Of a DNA stretch of 64,000 bases, positions 46,200-59,342 are shown piece by piece (position 1 is the first letter of the stretch; every line of letters starts with the position of its first letter). Position numbers and translations under genes: made by a program. Under the pieces are notes generated by a model, which was not told where the DNA came from, made no database searches, and saw nothing but the letters and a program-made list of their open reading frames with translations. The stretch is from NCBI GenBank assembly GCA_040954595.2, contig CM082587.2, positions 7,130,001 through 7,194,000 on the forward strand, written 5' to 3'. This DNA comes from Balanoglossus misakiensis. Lineage: Eukaryota > Hemichordata.

Positions 46200-46322
46200 G
46201 ACCACTCATTTTCCACACCGTGGACTATCAAATCGTTCTTAACCACGACCGGCCGACAAAAATCCGCTCCTGCCGAATTCGAACTTCGATACTGGGGAGA
46301 GATAACTGTCTCCGTGTCAACC

Positions 46323-48121
46323 ATGTTTTCAACGAGCGTCCCATTTGCTGTGTCCATCGTTGTACTGTGTTTGGTTAACTGTAAGAGTGCAGATGCATTG
46401 TCAGACGAAGTGAAGTATAAGTATATGGACAAAGGTAAAACAATTATATTTGCTATTTTTCGAAAAACGTAGCCTTAGTCTTCCGCCGGTTATACAGGTA
46501 CAGACATCAGTTGGTAGCAGCTTCTATCCATTAGCGTACCACCTTCTCCCCAAGAAGGAAGGCTCCCTCGCCCCTCCCTACTAGACTCCACCGCTTCCCA
46601 CCATCACCAATCCTACATCCTACTTCTAAACATCTGTCGTCTACCTCGGAGTTTAGCATCGTTTGGTCAAACATACACACAGGTACACCCACCTCCACAC
46701 TACACATCTCCACGTGCTTTTTCTTAACAATATAAAACCCATTCTACAGTAACTATACATTTTCGACTGGTCGTCGTCACGTGGTTCTTGGATGTATTTT
46801 GGACCCTATAAAATCTACCATATGGTGTTGGTCTCTCCCGCCAGCAAAACATTTCACACACCAGTCCAATCTGACTAAAATCAAACGTAGCATTGCGGAC
46901 TTGATCTTCACATTTGCTGGTTCTTTGCTGTTCTGTTCTCGGACGTACGCCGCATTACATCTGGTTTTAGTCGGACTGACATCAGTTTTCTTGTCCACAC
47001 ATCAACAGATACGTCGGTGAGAGACATCAACAAACTGGTACATCGTGATCATGTAACATTCTGGACGGGAAGAAGAGGTAAGTATCGAAACGTGTTTATA
47101 TTATAATAGCGCTTCTTTTTGGCACCAATTGTGAAACATTCTTGAATGGCTTGTAACTACAAACCATACATAAATTCATAATAGCAAAGACTCGTTTCGT
47201 ATCCTAGCTCAACGCGCAAGATTATACAACTGTATTATTGTGAAGACGAATTTTCTATCTGTGAAAGGTCAAGGAAAGGGTTTTGTATAGTCTTAGTTCA
47301 AAATACAGACAGCCAGAAGTTTCTTATAGTCTTCAAAAGACACACACACACTCAGACTGATTGATTGACAATGACATAAAGTACATGTATAAAGATACAC
47401 TCGTTTTACTATATCTTTGTGTTTGTTAGATTGCCAAGATCTTTACGATGCCGGGTTTCGTCAGAATGGCCTGTACGAGATTACACCCAGATACGTGAAA
47501 GGGCCTTACCTTGTGTATTGCGATATGGACGCCGATTCGGGCCACGGGTGGACGGTTATTCAGCGACGAACGGACGGATCACAGAACTTCCTTCGCGTTT
47601 GGGATGACTACAGAGAAGGATTTGGAAACCTTCTGAACGAGGTGTGGCTGGGAAACGAGCCTATGTTTCGAATTACAAGCGCAAACGGACGAAACTACGA
47701 ACTTCTCGTCGAATTGTCGGACTTGGATGGAAACGACTTCAGCGCCCTCTACAGCTTATTTCGCGTCAAAGGTGACCGGTACCGCTACAAACTGAAACTG
47801 GGCAAATTTCTCGGCGGCTCCGCCAACGATTCTTTAAGTTTTCACAACGGCGCGTATTTCTCGACCATTGACAGAGACTTTGACGATGCTGAAGGTAAGC
47901 ACTGCGCTCACAAATACAAGGGCGGCTGGTGGTTCAAGGACTGCCTGGAATCAAATCTGAACGGGGAATATCACGCGGACACCCTTTCGCCCAGCGGCCA
48001 CGGCGTTTACTGGTTCTGGTTGGGCGGCAATTACAACATGTCCTACGTTTATGCTTCCATGAAAATCCGCCCGGTCCAATCTTCGAAACGTAAACGCCGA
48101 CCAAAGAAGGTTAAGAAGTAG
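46323..48121 (+). CDS. Secreted fibrinogen-related domain protein 2
   Basis: 290 aa from exons 46323-46434, 47009-47077 and 47430-48121, with the same phases and plan as gene 1. Signal peptide MFSTSVPFAVSIVVLCLVNC, short linker, then an FReD starting DCQDLYDAGF at residue 61. Conserved segments: GWTVIQRRTDGS, WLGNEPMFRIT, RDFDDAEGKHC, GGWWFKDCLESNLNGEY, MKIRPV. Unlike gene 1 it ends with a strongly basic extension (QSSKRKRRPKKVKK). The start was chosen as the ATG that opens the signal peptide; upstream in-frame ATGs lie in the conserved promoter block. Role as in gene 1, inferred from the family. Confidence 0.94.
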
Positions 48122-49537
48122 GGCCGAAGAATGTATTGCGTTGTCTCACATAGGCCTACTGATCAGATAAAGGTGTGTCATCGAACATTTGGACAATAGA
48201 ATGATCGATGCCATTAATTTTTGGAAATTAATTCGTGAACGTGGAAAGATGTGTTGCATGTTGGTCTCCTGGAGAATTACTCATTCCAATACATGCTCTT
48301 TTTTCTAGGGATGTTCACAGTTTTTGTATTGTACTTTAAAAAATCGTTCACTGTATTCACTCACACTGATGTACTGTGTTACCTGCCATTTGTAACATTT
48401 GGCATTGTTTTAATATAATAAAACATCCTATTTTGCTCCCGGACCCCGCTCCTTAAATTTACACAATGATCTAGCTCATAATATATGTGCAATTGTTGAC
48501 GTCCCCCATCAGTAAATACTGAACAAATTCAAAGTCGAATATCCCTGGAGAGGAAAATCAAATCACACAGTTCCGATGTGCGCTAGATAGTCTGTGCATC
48601 TCAACAGTCGTCTGGTCATGATGATCGAGCAAGCAAGGAAGCAAGCAAGCAAGCGAGTGAAGGCTGGGCCAACGCTACAGAAGTTTATGTAGACTTTGGT
48701 ATATGGACCCTCATTTAGATCAATATGGTTAAAAATGGATTCTACTACAACACACCTGATTTCCTTATTGTCCGAATGCCATAAATTCTTTTTGGTCCTG
48801 GTGTCGGAGCCCCGCGCAGCTGAACTTTGAAGCCACTGCCCAAAATGTAGACCAACGCGTTGAATAAAATAAAATATACTTCAGCAACATAGGCCCAAGC
48901 ATGATTGGAGTGAGCGTGTTCAGATTGTTGTGAGCTTCATTCATTCATTCAGATTTATGGTACAAGGCTCTGCACATCACGGAAAAAAGTCAGTAACATA
49001 AGCAATTGAAAAAGAAAAAGTTGTAAATCAGCAATACATAAAGTCGATCCATTCACATACCCCACCCCCCAAAAAAGTCACGGGTCAAAAATGTAAAAAC
49101 GCTGTGTGTATCCCGGCGTTACACAGCCTCCAGCGTGTGATGCCGGAGTTTGGAAGCCGTGTAACGCCTGGAACACACAGACTTATACCATGACGCAGGC
49201 CAGGCCAGGCTGGCGCCGTGTTGCTGCGATTCTGTAGCCATTGCAAAAGCGTAGATGTCATCCTTGAAATTTCTATCTGCAGACTATTGAAATAAATATA
49301 CAGTCTGACTGATAGGCCTAATTTCAATTGCGGTGATTGACTAATCAATATTTCAGATCGCTTGCGTAAGACAGAAGCTCTGACAGTACTGGTACTATGA
49401 CGTCATTATTATCAGTCTTCCCAGCTATTGAAATTTAAATAAGGGTCAAAGGTCAATTGCTGTGCACGCTCCGAGTTCGAAATGGAAAAGTACTAGCCAT
49501 GACCACGATATATACAATACACCAGGAACAGTGTAGA
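48122..49537. other. FReD 2 3' region and spacer
   Basis: AATAAA at 48417-48422 is the likely FReD 2 polyadenylation signal, about 300 bases after the stop. No gene is recognised after it. A hairpin of about 79 bases lies at 49102-49180. Confidence 0.5.
49102..49180. repeat. Imperfect hairpin of about 79 bases
   Basis: The left arm CTGTGTGTATCCCGGCGTTA pairs with the right arm (TAACGCCTGGAACACACAG) with one bulge and one or two mismatches around a loop of about 34 bases. It may be a MITE remnant or a small-RNA precursor. Confidence 0.45.
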
Positions 49538-49613
49538 CGAGACACCAGCCGTTGACGGAAGCCCATCGGTGGAAATACACGAGTCTGTTCATTTAATTTG
49601 TGAAAAGAAATTG
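49538..49613 (+). other. Predicted 5' UTR exon of PLP enzyme 1
   Basis: Ends at AAATTG with donor GTAAGT at 49614 and lies about 30 bases after a TATATAC box (49508-49514). It would splice to the acceptor TGATTTTCAG at 51109, 16 bases before the start codon. The 5' end is approximate. Confidence 0.45.
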
Positions 49614-50785
49614 GTAAGTCAGTTTAAGTGTCATTATTTTGTGCAAATCATTTTGTCAGCACTTTTCCCGTATCTGGAAGTCTAGTTGCTTTATTAAAAT
49701 AATTAACAGAAACAGTTCTTCTACATATTCAGCAACGGCAGCAAGTGGATCATGCATGACAGGCCTGTCGTTTTCTTTTCTTTTTTTATGAACATTGCAT
49801 TATTCACACCCGTCGTAGTTACAGTATTGCAGGCATCGAGTCATTTTATTTACATCAGAACGGTGGTCTGTCCAGAAATTGGAGCGCCTAAATTCATTAT
49901 TTGACGGACGCGTACGCGGACGGACGCAGACGCGCACCAAGACGACACATTTTACGTACTCCGCTCCCAATAACAATTGCCATGTATGTACATGTATAAT
50001 GTACACCAATGCTTTAAATTTATGATAGTGGCGCTATTGATTTATATGTCACGTTCTTGTCGGAATAAATGAAGAAAAGAAAACACAAACGGTATAAATG
50101 GAGATAATTAAAAATTAAAGTAGATTTTTTGGTGATCTAGTTCCGATTTGTTACAATTTCGGACATAAAAGTTTCTCACACGCGCGCAAGTATTTTTTGT
50201 CTCTCTGTTTGGATTACGTAAGCCCAATGAATACATGTAATAACGCAACCGAAATTCGCTGCGAACAATCGGTGAAATTATTGCTTTCCAATTTTTTGAA
50301 CCTAGGCCAGTGCGCGCAAGTGCGTCAGACTGCCAGTTCTGTCACCCGTGGTCCAGATCTGTGCACGGTGCATGCCCTGGCTGGTGGTTTGACGTTTTTT
50401 GTCGCTGAACAGCTTTGCCTCGCATTCGAGATTGGATCTGTCTGGTTAACTAATTTGCATGGTCAAAAGTCCAGAAAGACCAGACGTTCGCGTTTTGGGG
50501 TGCTGACGTATTTGGGCCGATATACACATGATGAACTGCGCACCATACCATGCATATACATGTAATGGACGCGGACTGACGCGTACGTTCAGATATCACA
50601 TGTATCAGGTGCAGCGCAGGGTACATGTATCTGTTTATGCTAATGTGATACATTATTCATAAGCGTCTCATGACGTCATTGGTCAGGGGTGGTTGACATC
50701 CAGGTCATTTGTACTTACATGACCCTTTTGACCTTCAGTGAAAGATACGTATACATTAAAGTCATCACTATTCAGTAAAGTTCTC

Positions 50786-51067
50786 TTACCCTTTCACCCC
50801 CAGTTCACCTCTTAAAGGTATACGGTCACCTATGAAAATTTAGCTATAGTTACCATGGTAAATTGAGATCTAACCAATCACAGATTTTCAGTGGGTGGCA
50901 CACGCGAAAAAAAGAGCGCCACCATACGTTCTTTAGAACACTCAAATACGCCATTTCAGCTATATATGGCGATATGTAAATTGGAGGTGACCGTATACCT
51001 TTAAGGGGTCCAACCTTACCACAGAAAACAATGGGCTTGGACTGAACAATGGTGGTGAGAGGGTTAA
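50786..51067. mobile_element. Short MITE (TTAACCCTYTCACC family) split by a nested insertion
   Basis: The left part begins TTACCCTTTCACCCCCAGTT and the right part ends GGTGGTGAGAGGGTTAA. The two are interrupted at a TTAA by the 193-bp element at 50812-51004. The intact relative is at 5999-6080. Confidence 0.85.
50812..51004. mobile_element. MITE, AGGTATACGGTCACCT family, nested copy
   Basis: Full-length copy bounded by TTAA on each side and inserted inside an older element. Comparison with 5999-6080, where one TTAA is present (TTCTTAAAAGGTCC), shows that TTAA was duplicated on insertion. Confidence 0.9.
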
Positions 51068-51125
51068 AACAACTTGGGACTGAGTTTTTATGTACCCCTT
51101 GATTTTCAGGTTCCCGCTCTCCATC

Positions 51126-54100
51126 ATGACTGACAGCATTGACACCAAATCGGTGATTGTCGCCCTGGCAACCGGCTCTGCGCTGGCCCTGGCAACCAAA
51201 CAGCTGGTTTCTCTCTACTCCGAGAACGGCCAGAAAAAAGTGGAGTCCCCGGTCGCGAAGAAATTCCCACCGCCCTTCGGCCGCGAGATGAGAGATCAAG
51301 AATTCCTGCTGGACAGCAAGGCAGCATTTGTGAATCACTGCTCGTGCGGCACTATTCCTAGACGAGTCATGGAGAGACAGAGATGGTGAGTCTCAATAAA
51401 TTCACATGCATATTACTCTCTTCAAATCTCCCAAAATTATTGCCAAATCGCAAAGAAAGCCATGAAGTAATCCTTGATTTCCTCACAATTTGCAGTAGAA
51501 TAAGATTCTTCCTCTTAGTCTAATCCAAAAGCAGTCGACCATATCACATTCATCATAGGTCCAACTTTTATCTCAATCAGATTTTGATAAGCATGAATAA
51601 ATTTAACATATTCATAAAATAAAAATGCTACCTGGAATGGAAATCAATATTTCACAAGATTTGTTCCGCAGTGTGCTTACACTGATAAACTGATAAACCT
51701 ACTTTAATAAAAAATATGAATAAATTACATCAAATCATATCAACTCCTACACTGCAGAATTCTAGGTGTTTTTTAATGTTTTTATGAATTCTAAAAATAT
51801 TCCTAATATCAACCCCACTGAGACTCAAGTCTGCACGTTTCGTTGGCTCTTAAAAGCTATTCTGCAAATTTCACTCTGAATAAATAAATTTCATAATTAT
51901 TTATTTAATATGTGATCTGATTTAACTAAATTTAAATACAAGAAAAAAATGGCTGATCTTGGTGTAACTGTAAGTCTACAACATCTGAGAATGTTCTTGA
52001 ATTGCAGGTTTGAAGATGAAGCGGAGAAAACCCCGGATTACTTCTACAAACACAGAACCACCGAGTACTATGAAGATGCCTTGAAAACTATTGGCGATTT
52101 TGTTGGTGCTGACCCCAAGGATCTGGCCTTTGCAAACAATGTGACAACAGGTAAGCACATGGGTTGATAGTTGTCTGTAATGCAGTAATGCACTTCTTTT
52201 CTTGTTCTTTATTATTAAAGATTGTGACCTGTGAAATTGACCATTTCATACTTGGTCTTGTTATTTCACAGCTATCAATGGCGTGCTGAGATCCAAGAAA
52301 TGGAAGTCTGGAGACACCCTTCTGATTACAAATATGACCTACCCAGCCGTCAATTTTACATGTTATGATGTATGTGGCAGTGATTTGAATGGTAAGTTTA
52401 GTTGCCATGGTAATAATTCAATCTCAATATTTTTGACAGAACAGGAAAATGTGCTCTGTAGAGAAATCAAAGCATGACAGTAACTGTTTCTTTAACGTGC
52501 TGTGCAATTCTGTAGTTTTGTCATGCATGCCTAGAATTTAATCTCAATTGGGAGAAACGCCTAAAATCACATTTGTTGTCATGGCAATTGTGCTACATTA
52601 TGGTCAATCATAAAATCTCTGTTTTTTGCAGACATTTGTTCTGATTGAATAAAATGAATAACTGAGAGAATACCTACAGAAATTAAATTTTAAACTGTCA
52701 ATCATTCCAAAATAAGTTGTATAGAATTCCATTTGAAAGCAATTTTGTTACGAGTTTACATAATGGCACTTCCATTGAATGCAGTGCAGCGATTCTATCA
52801 ATATAAACTTATTAACTTTTGGGCATTTTGATAGGTAAATGGTTTCTTGTAAATAAAAGGGGTCAATATTTTTGCTTGCATAGTCTTCATGCGTGCACAT
52901 AATGTTTTCCTGTAGGCAGTTTACAATTATTTTTAATCTATTTATGAGAACGTTAATTTTTGGACATTTTACCAAGTAGTCTTGGAAGGAAAGTGTTTCA
53001 TTTCTATGACTTGTGTCTTTGAATTAAAAAATCGATCAATTATTAAAACATTTGAGTTCTATATTCAGTGTGTGGTTTGCAGGCTTTAGAAAACGTACAG
53101 TCCAAGACAAACTTTAATTTATAGTAATTTCCTTTGCAATTTACTGAACAATGTCACATTATTCTGTTGTGACAAGAAAGTTTAATTATAACGGTGCCGT
53201 TCTTCATTCAAGCATAAGCATGCCATGCCAAGGTTGAGACATGAAAATTACTCCATTAATTTGCAACGCTGTAATTGAAATCGTCAGCGTATAATAGAAG
53301 CCATTGATTAAATCCCAAAGAAAGCTTATGGAGGTATTGAATTCCTGTTTTAAATTCTCATATGGTTGATCAGTCAACTATGACAAATGGAATTATCTTC
53401 TGTTAGTTGTGGGCAAGGGAGGGATCATCCTATAGTTCTTTTCAGTAATCTTATCAATATTTCAGTAATGTACCCTTACCCCGGTAAGAATGCCGTTTAT
53501 CGCTTATTTGTAGGTGAACATCCTTGCCAAATAATCTGCCAATATCCTCGCCAGTAATCTGCCTATTGGTTCACAGCGTTTAGAATTCCACATGACAACA
53601 CTTTTTGGTTTGGGAATGTGTTGTTCTAATGAGGAAAAGCTATTTCATTAGTGCCATTGTGGTACCAATACGTGCATAAACAACGCATTTGATTGACAAG
53701 TATTATTGGTGTTAGCGTCAAGAGCCAGCTGATATTGTGCTTCCTCAAAATTTAAAGTTCTTTGGTCAGTCACAAGTTGAATGGGGCCCAGTTTTGAAGA
53801 CAAACAAGTCCAGGCTGTTTCAGAAGGCAAAATGTCAGACTGATGATCATTCAAGTGAAAAGCAATCAAAGAACTGTAATAAATCTATAATGGTCGCATC
53901 AGTATAAACTGAAATATACATGCATGGCCATTCTTGGTTCATTTGTTGCCTTGTGAAATTCTTGCTGTGGGATTAGAAAGCATGAAATAAACATTGCAGT
54001 GGATCTGATTCAGAAACGCATGACTTGCTACGATTTGTGATCATGTGATTACTTGTGTCGCATCCAATACTGAGAGAATCTAGAGATACATACAAACGCT

Positions 54101-55672
54101 ATGAGATATGGTTCGTTTTAGGTTGTTGCATGGTTTTTGTCTAAGTCGTATTTTAAATGTCTTGTAGGTGCCCAAGTTGCCTTGGTGAAGATCACTTTCC
54201 CAATCAAGGACAAAGAACAGGTGATACAGGCCTACAGAGACGCCCTCGACGCCAACCCGGACACAAAAGTGGCCGTTATTGATCACATCATCAGTTACAT
54301 GACCTTTGTCAACCCCGTGAAGGAATTGGTGGAGTTGTGTCATAGCAGAGGTGTGGAAGTGGTCATTGATGGTGCGCATGCTCCAGGCCAGCTGAAACTC
54401 AATCTGCCAGACATTGGTGCCGATTACTACGCAGGTAAGAATACCCAAATTATTGGAAGGTTTTAATGAGACTGATTGAATATGCAGTGTATCACTTTAG
54501 ATGTTCAGTACATATGATGCAAAATGCTTTGATACATTTGTACATGTAGATAATAATAAAACAATTTTTTTCAGGTAACATCTACAAGTGGTGTCTGTCC
54601 GGTCGTTGTGCCTTCCTCTACGTCGATCCCAAACACCAGAAAGACGTCAGACCCGTGGTCACTTCAAACAACTACCACAAAGACTGGAGACAACAGTTTT
54701 ATTATCAGGGAACTAGGGACTACACTGTCTACCTGACCGCTGGTGATGGTCTCAAATTTATCAACGACATAGGGGGTCTGGTAAGTTGAAGTCAATACTC
54801 ATCTAGCAGCTTGTAAGCCAAAGCTTGCCCATTTAAAATGCACTCGCACAAACTAATGATTTCTGAAGAGTAATCCCCTTGATCCCCTTGGATGACGCCT
54901 TGCAGAGACTGATATGCCTGGGTGCCTCTCTATAAGATCCGATTCTCGGATCTGTAACATTTAGACTTGAATCGTCTCATTTTCAAAACATGGCAGTGAT
55001 TGCTTCATCAGAGACTGCTCACGTATTGATGACAAAATACTGTAAAACACTTTATTTTCCCCGAGTTGAAATTTTCGCGATATCGAGAGAGGCCACTGTT
55101 TCGCGAGTATTAATTTTCGCGTTCTCTTATTTCATTCACTGCATCGTTATCTTAAAAATAAATTTACGCGACTTATTTTCACGCTATTTTGGCTCTCGCG
55201 TATTTCACGAAAACTTATTGCTCGCGAAAATAAAGTGTTTTACAGTAGTTAAGTTTTCCTTGATAGATAAGCAATAAAACGATTCTCCTGATTTTAAGTT
55301 AACACTGTGTAATTTGGTCTTTCTTCATTCCAGGATGCATTGTACGGTTACATCACACCGTTGGTGGAATGGGCCGCCGATACGCTGACCAAAGCTTGGA
55401 ACACGGAGCGTGTGCAGATCCCGAGAGACATGCAAGCCCCGTTCATGATCGTGGTCGGGTTTCCGTACACCAACAGGCATCCGATGACCGGCGAGGGCAG
55501 TGTGGCCATCATGAGAGATTTGTGGGAGAAGTACCAAGTGCAATGTCTTGTCAATGCCGAAGGTGGACAGTTCTGGTGTCGCGTCACTGGTCATGTCTAC
55601 AGCACCGAAGACGACTTCTGCAGACTGAGGGATGCTGTGTTGGATTACATCAAGACTGACCGAGAAGAATAA
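51126..55672 (+). CDS. Class-V aminotransferase-fold PLP enzyme 1 (CefD/Egt2-like)
   Basis: 444 aa from exons 51126-51385, 52008-52150, 52272-52391, 54168-54434, 54575-54780 and 55334-55672, all in phase. It matches proteins usually annotated isopenicillin-N-epimerase-like, a class-V PLP family that also includes hercynylcysteine sulfoxide lyase. Signatures: FGREMRDQEFLLD, FVNHCSCGTIPR and VMERQRW near the N-terminus; NNVTT for phosphate contact; VIDGAHAPGQ with Asp242 for the pyridine nitrogen; GNIYKW with Lys268 as the likely Schiff-base lysine; QGTRDYT after it. Probably cytosolic. Animals are not expected to make penicillin, so epimerase is only a family label; a C-S or C-N lyase reaction is as likely. 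The tandem paralogue begins at 60869. Confidence 0.92.
55038..55247. mobile_element. MITE, TACTGTAAAACACTTTATTT family
   Basis: 210-bp element in the last intron of PLP enzyme 1. The ends TACTGTAAAACACTTTATTT and AAATAAAGTGTTTTACAGTA are exact inverses, and the interior is rich in TTTTCGCG. Confidence 0.85.
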
Positions 55673-58600
55673 AAAATGATACTGTGACATTAAAAAAAAG
55701 ACCATAGTGGCTGAATGTATGGAACACACGAATCAGCACGTTTGGATTTTGAATGTATATCCATAGTAACGATCAAAATCAGAGACTGAACGATCAGCCA
55801 GATTTCTGACAATGTAAACTTTGATCACCATACATCAGAATGGAACACATAACATTGCACTCTCTTAAACACAGGTGCATCACCTATTGTCGCACTGTTA
55901 TGCTACTTCCAGACTTGACCAGTAACAAAAGTCATTCAAATATCATCCAAAAATGATCTTTGGATATTTGGCATTAGATTTTGCTATAAAATCTTGAATA
56001 ATAAGATTTTAGAATTACACCTCAAAATAGTTGTTTATGTAGAGCCCATTTCATGACATAAAAATGTGCATATTACTTATTGGTATCCCAGGTCAGAACT
56101 GAACACATTGTTTTCCATGTTTCCTTTTAGTTTAGTTTTTGTGTTTATTATTTATAAACACCCATGATCTTGTTTTCTTTATATAGATCATTATAAGCCG
56201 GTAATGACACTTTTTTTCTTACAACTGATATAATAGTGACATCAACCAACAGTTAATATACAAGTCGGCATACTTAATACCCTAAAAAGCGAGTTTGAAC
56301 AAAACAAAATGACAGAGTGGGTACAATAGCACACAGTTTTAATATCCACATGCAATTGTCCCAAAATAGCATGTGTGTTAACATTCAGAGATGAGACAAA
56401 GTTTTGAGTCCAAAGTTTGAGTGGTATTCATTTATTTGCAATTGCAATTTTGGAAAAGGTGACTTACCCGAACCAGTCTCCCAAAAGCAAAACCTGAAAT
56501 ACTGAATACAAAATATATTGTTTGTAGGTAAGAGTGAAATTTCCATATAATCATCATGCAAATTAGGAATGAAACCGAAAAAAAAAATCGTTTTGAAATT
56601 ACTATACTCGTTAGGTGCGTAAATGGTCATGGTTTATTCGTTGCCTGATTTTCGTTTCAAAATAACTTGTATATATTTTTCACTTAGCGAAAGTATTTCC
56701 TATATTTAACACTACATCTTGTATTTTCAGCCTCAAAAAAGAGGTTTGACCGCCATCACTCCTAATTTACATATGACCATATATGGTTTGAAGGACGTGC
56801 CTTAAGTCCTCGAACTGACCATATGATGGCACGCATTTTTTACTCACAGAAATCTGTGATTGGCTGGATCTCAAGTTTCCGTGGTATCAACAGGGAAACT
56901 TTCTTAGGCTGGGCCGAATATATACTGCTTTTTTAACCTCTTTGTTCAGTGACTTGTTTCGGTTTAATATTTAAGGTGACAATTGAACAATTCACCATTC
57001 GGAGTCGAATACTAAAATGCGACAAGGCATCCCGTTTCTGGGAAGTCCATCATACTTGTACTGAAATGTATCCTAGGGGGGAAATCTTTTTTCCCTAAGT
57101 GAACAACCTTTGAATTGTCTATTTTGTAACCAACACCAAAACGAACCGATTGTCTTTTCTCTTTTTTGAAGCTGTCATGCTTCGTGTAAACGTTTTTGAA
57201 AATAGTACACAGTACAGTGTGTAGAATACTTAGCGCCTGCTTGACTACCAATTCAACGTGAACAATTGTTTCACAATGTTATTTCTTGTACATACAACAA
57301 ATTTATCTCTTATGTTGTAACCGAGGTAGAAAGATTGAAAGATTTAAAAAATATATTTTCGCAAATTTAAATATTTACGTCATAGCGGCCATATTTGTGA
57401 TGCAGAATTTCATGAAATCTAAGTGGGCACAATTTGGTGTCGGGGTTTTATTGATAAGTTGATCCATGTGAAGCCAGAATCCTACATCATATGAGAGATT
57501 ACATCCCAGAAAAGATGGAATTCTATCTCGTTTGAAATTACTGCCAGGGGTGTGGTCATGAACGCTGTACATTAACGTCGTACTATTGTTCGTGATTTGC
57601 CATTAAGGAATTCTGAAACATTTACAGTGAGATTCCTCGAGTGTTGCCTCACACAGTTACCATCATCCAAGTTTACCTGAATGAAAAGGCGAGGCAATGA
57701 TCTGTGTACAAGCAGTGGCCATAGTTATTTGAGGTTTATAGACACAATTTTATAACTAAGGGTCTTTTTTGAAGAATTATTCTGGTGTTGAACATGCTGA
57801 TCATGCACTTTCAAGATTCAATTGAACACAAAAAAGTAGTATAAAATAAGTTTTGAAAGTAATGTCATTTTCTAATGATTGGGGAATATTTTTGGGTGTG
57901 TGAAATGCAGTTTAATATTGCATGAAACCAAGTCAAAAGAAATAAAGCATGATAAACGGATAAATATTACTAGCTGAGTCTGTTATATAATGTAAATGGT
58001 AACTATAAGAGACAATCCATTTGAAATTGCCAAATTTGCGAAATGCGTGTGTTTCTCAGCTTGCTGCCTCAGCTACCCCGGCCCTGGGGACACTGGCTGT
58101 CTATGCACACCGAACCACTAAAACTGCAGATATCTATTCAAAAACGATGTAGACAAATGCATTATGCGACTGACGAATGTTTCCACTGAATCTAATGTAC
58201 GTTGCTATACCTCGCATCGCAACACAATTTACCCAAAGCGAAGAATTTTTCATCTTGCTAAAAAGGGTTCTTATACCTGACGAATTGTCATGGCAACGAT
58301 TGACGTACATACGTCCATAGGCGTTATCTTCTAGGTGTGGCCACCCATCTCATGAACTTTCTACAGGCCAAATATTTAGAGTAAATGCTAGCAGAGAGGG
58401 GTGAGAGAACAGAACGTCAAGAGAGAAAATGACAGAGACAGATAATGTGCATAAATGTTCGCTTGACGCATTCCTTTACTGTAACTACGCTCCCTACATT
58501 AATTCAATGACGGAGCGACCGAGGTATATGACACTATCCTAAAACACAAGCGCCGTTTGAAGCGGAAATCGGTTGACTGTTTTGACAAAAGAAAAGTCAA

Positions 58601-59200
58601 CTAAATACATGGCAGCAATTACTACACTTTGGGGATCATAATTTACAACATAACACGGACAATATACCTTCCGTTATGAGCCTGAAAAGAAGTACACATG
58701 AAAGATTAATGAGCTGTCGAATTGTGACTCGCATCTTCTGGGGCCGCCGATCTTCTCCAAGTGCGAAAATGTCATTTACCAAAGAATTGATAGATTGATC
58801 TAAAACTCTTCCAGAGGCAAGGAATACTTATTCACTACACAGTATGTGTAGAATTCGTTTGATTTTACTTCATTATGCCAAAATAAGTGAATGATATTTA
58901 GAAAGTTGTTGAATGACGTACTCGATAATTGCAACGTCTCATGGGTGTGACCTAGTATTTCACAAATGTAGTGTAATGGTCTTACGACCTCATATATATC
59001 AAAACCCTTTAGGTCGTTTTATTGCCCGCTTGGGAATATCTTGCGCGTTGTTTCTCTATTGCGTTATTTTTTCGCGTTAATTTTCGACCCACTTTTTCTC
59101 GGTGAACATCGTTTCAATATCTTAGAGGCTTCTCAGCCAACCGTCGCCATGGTTCCTGTCACGTGTCGCCGCTGCCGAAAGAAAGTCATAGTTTGGGGCG
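55673..59200. other. Spacer between the two PLP enzyme genes
   Basis: No coding exon recognised. A decayed member of the AGGTATACGGTCACCT element family is likely at about 56743-56899 (shared CAGAAATCTGTGATTGGCTG segment). Confidence 0.5.
56743..56899. mobile_element. Decayed MITE, AGGTATACGGTCACCT family
   Basis: Interior resembles the other copies (TCTGTGATTGGCTGGATCTC, CTAATTTACATATGACCATA) but both ends are degraded. Confidence 0.4.
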
Positions 59201-59279
59201 GATCCACTGATCATCTGTGTGCGCACTGACGATTGTGGATTTACTGCACTGGCAAACACGACGATGTTATGAGTCGAGA

Positions 59280-59342
59280 AGCTAGCCACCGGAGACTGCG
59301 TTAAAATACCATTTCTTGCATCTAACAGGAGAATATTTCACG
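59280..59342 (+). other. Possible 5' UTR exon of PLP enzyme 2
   Basis: A donor-like CACG|GTGAGT at 59343 could splice to the TTTCATTTCAG acceptor at 60838, 30 bases before the start codon. This mirrors the 5' UTR intron of PLP enzyme 1. The 5' end is unknown. Confidence 0.3.

Larger units (their letters stand above)
44919..46322. other. Spacer between FReD genes
   Basis: No gene recognised. It contains an ATGA microsatellite (45242-45354). The last 200 bases hold a block shared with the upstream region of FReD gene 1. Confidence 0.5.

Noticed and set aside
50197-50565. 122-residue plus-strand open frame
   Set aside because: It lies within the predicted 5' intron of PLP enzyme 1, has no recognisable domain or family feature, and runs through GC-skewed repetitive-looking DNA.
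59041-59229. 62-residue frame ending in a Cys-rich segment (CRRCRKK)
   Set aside because: It is short, without recognisable family, and next to the likely 5' UTR exon of PLP enzyme 2. The two cysteine pairs alone are not enough.
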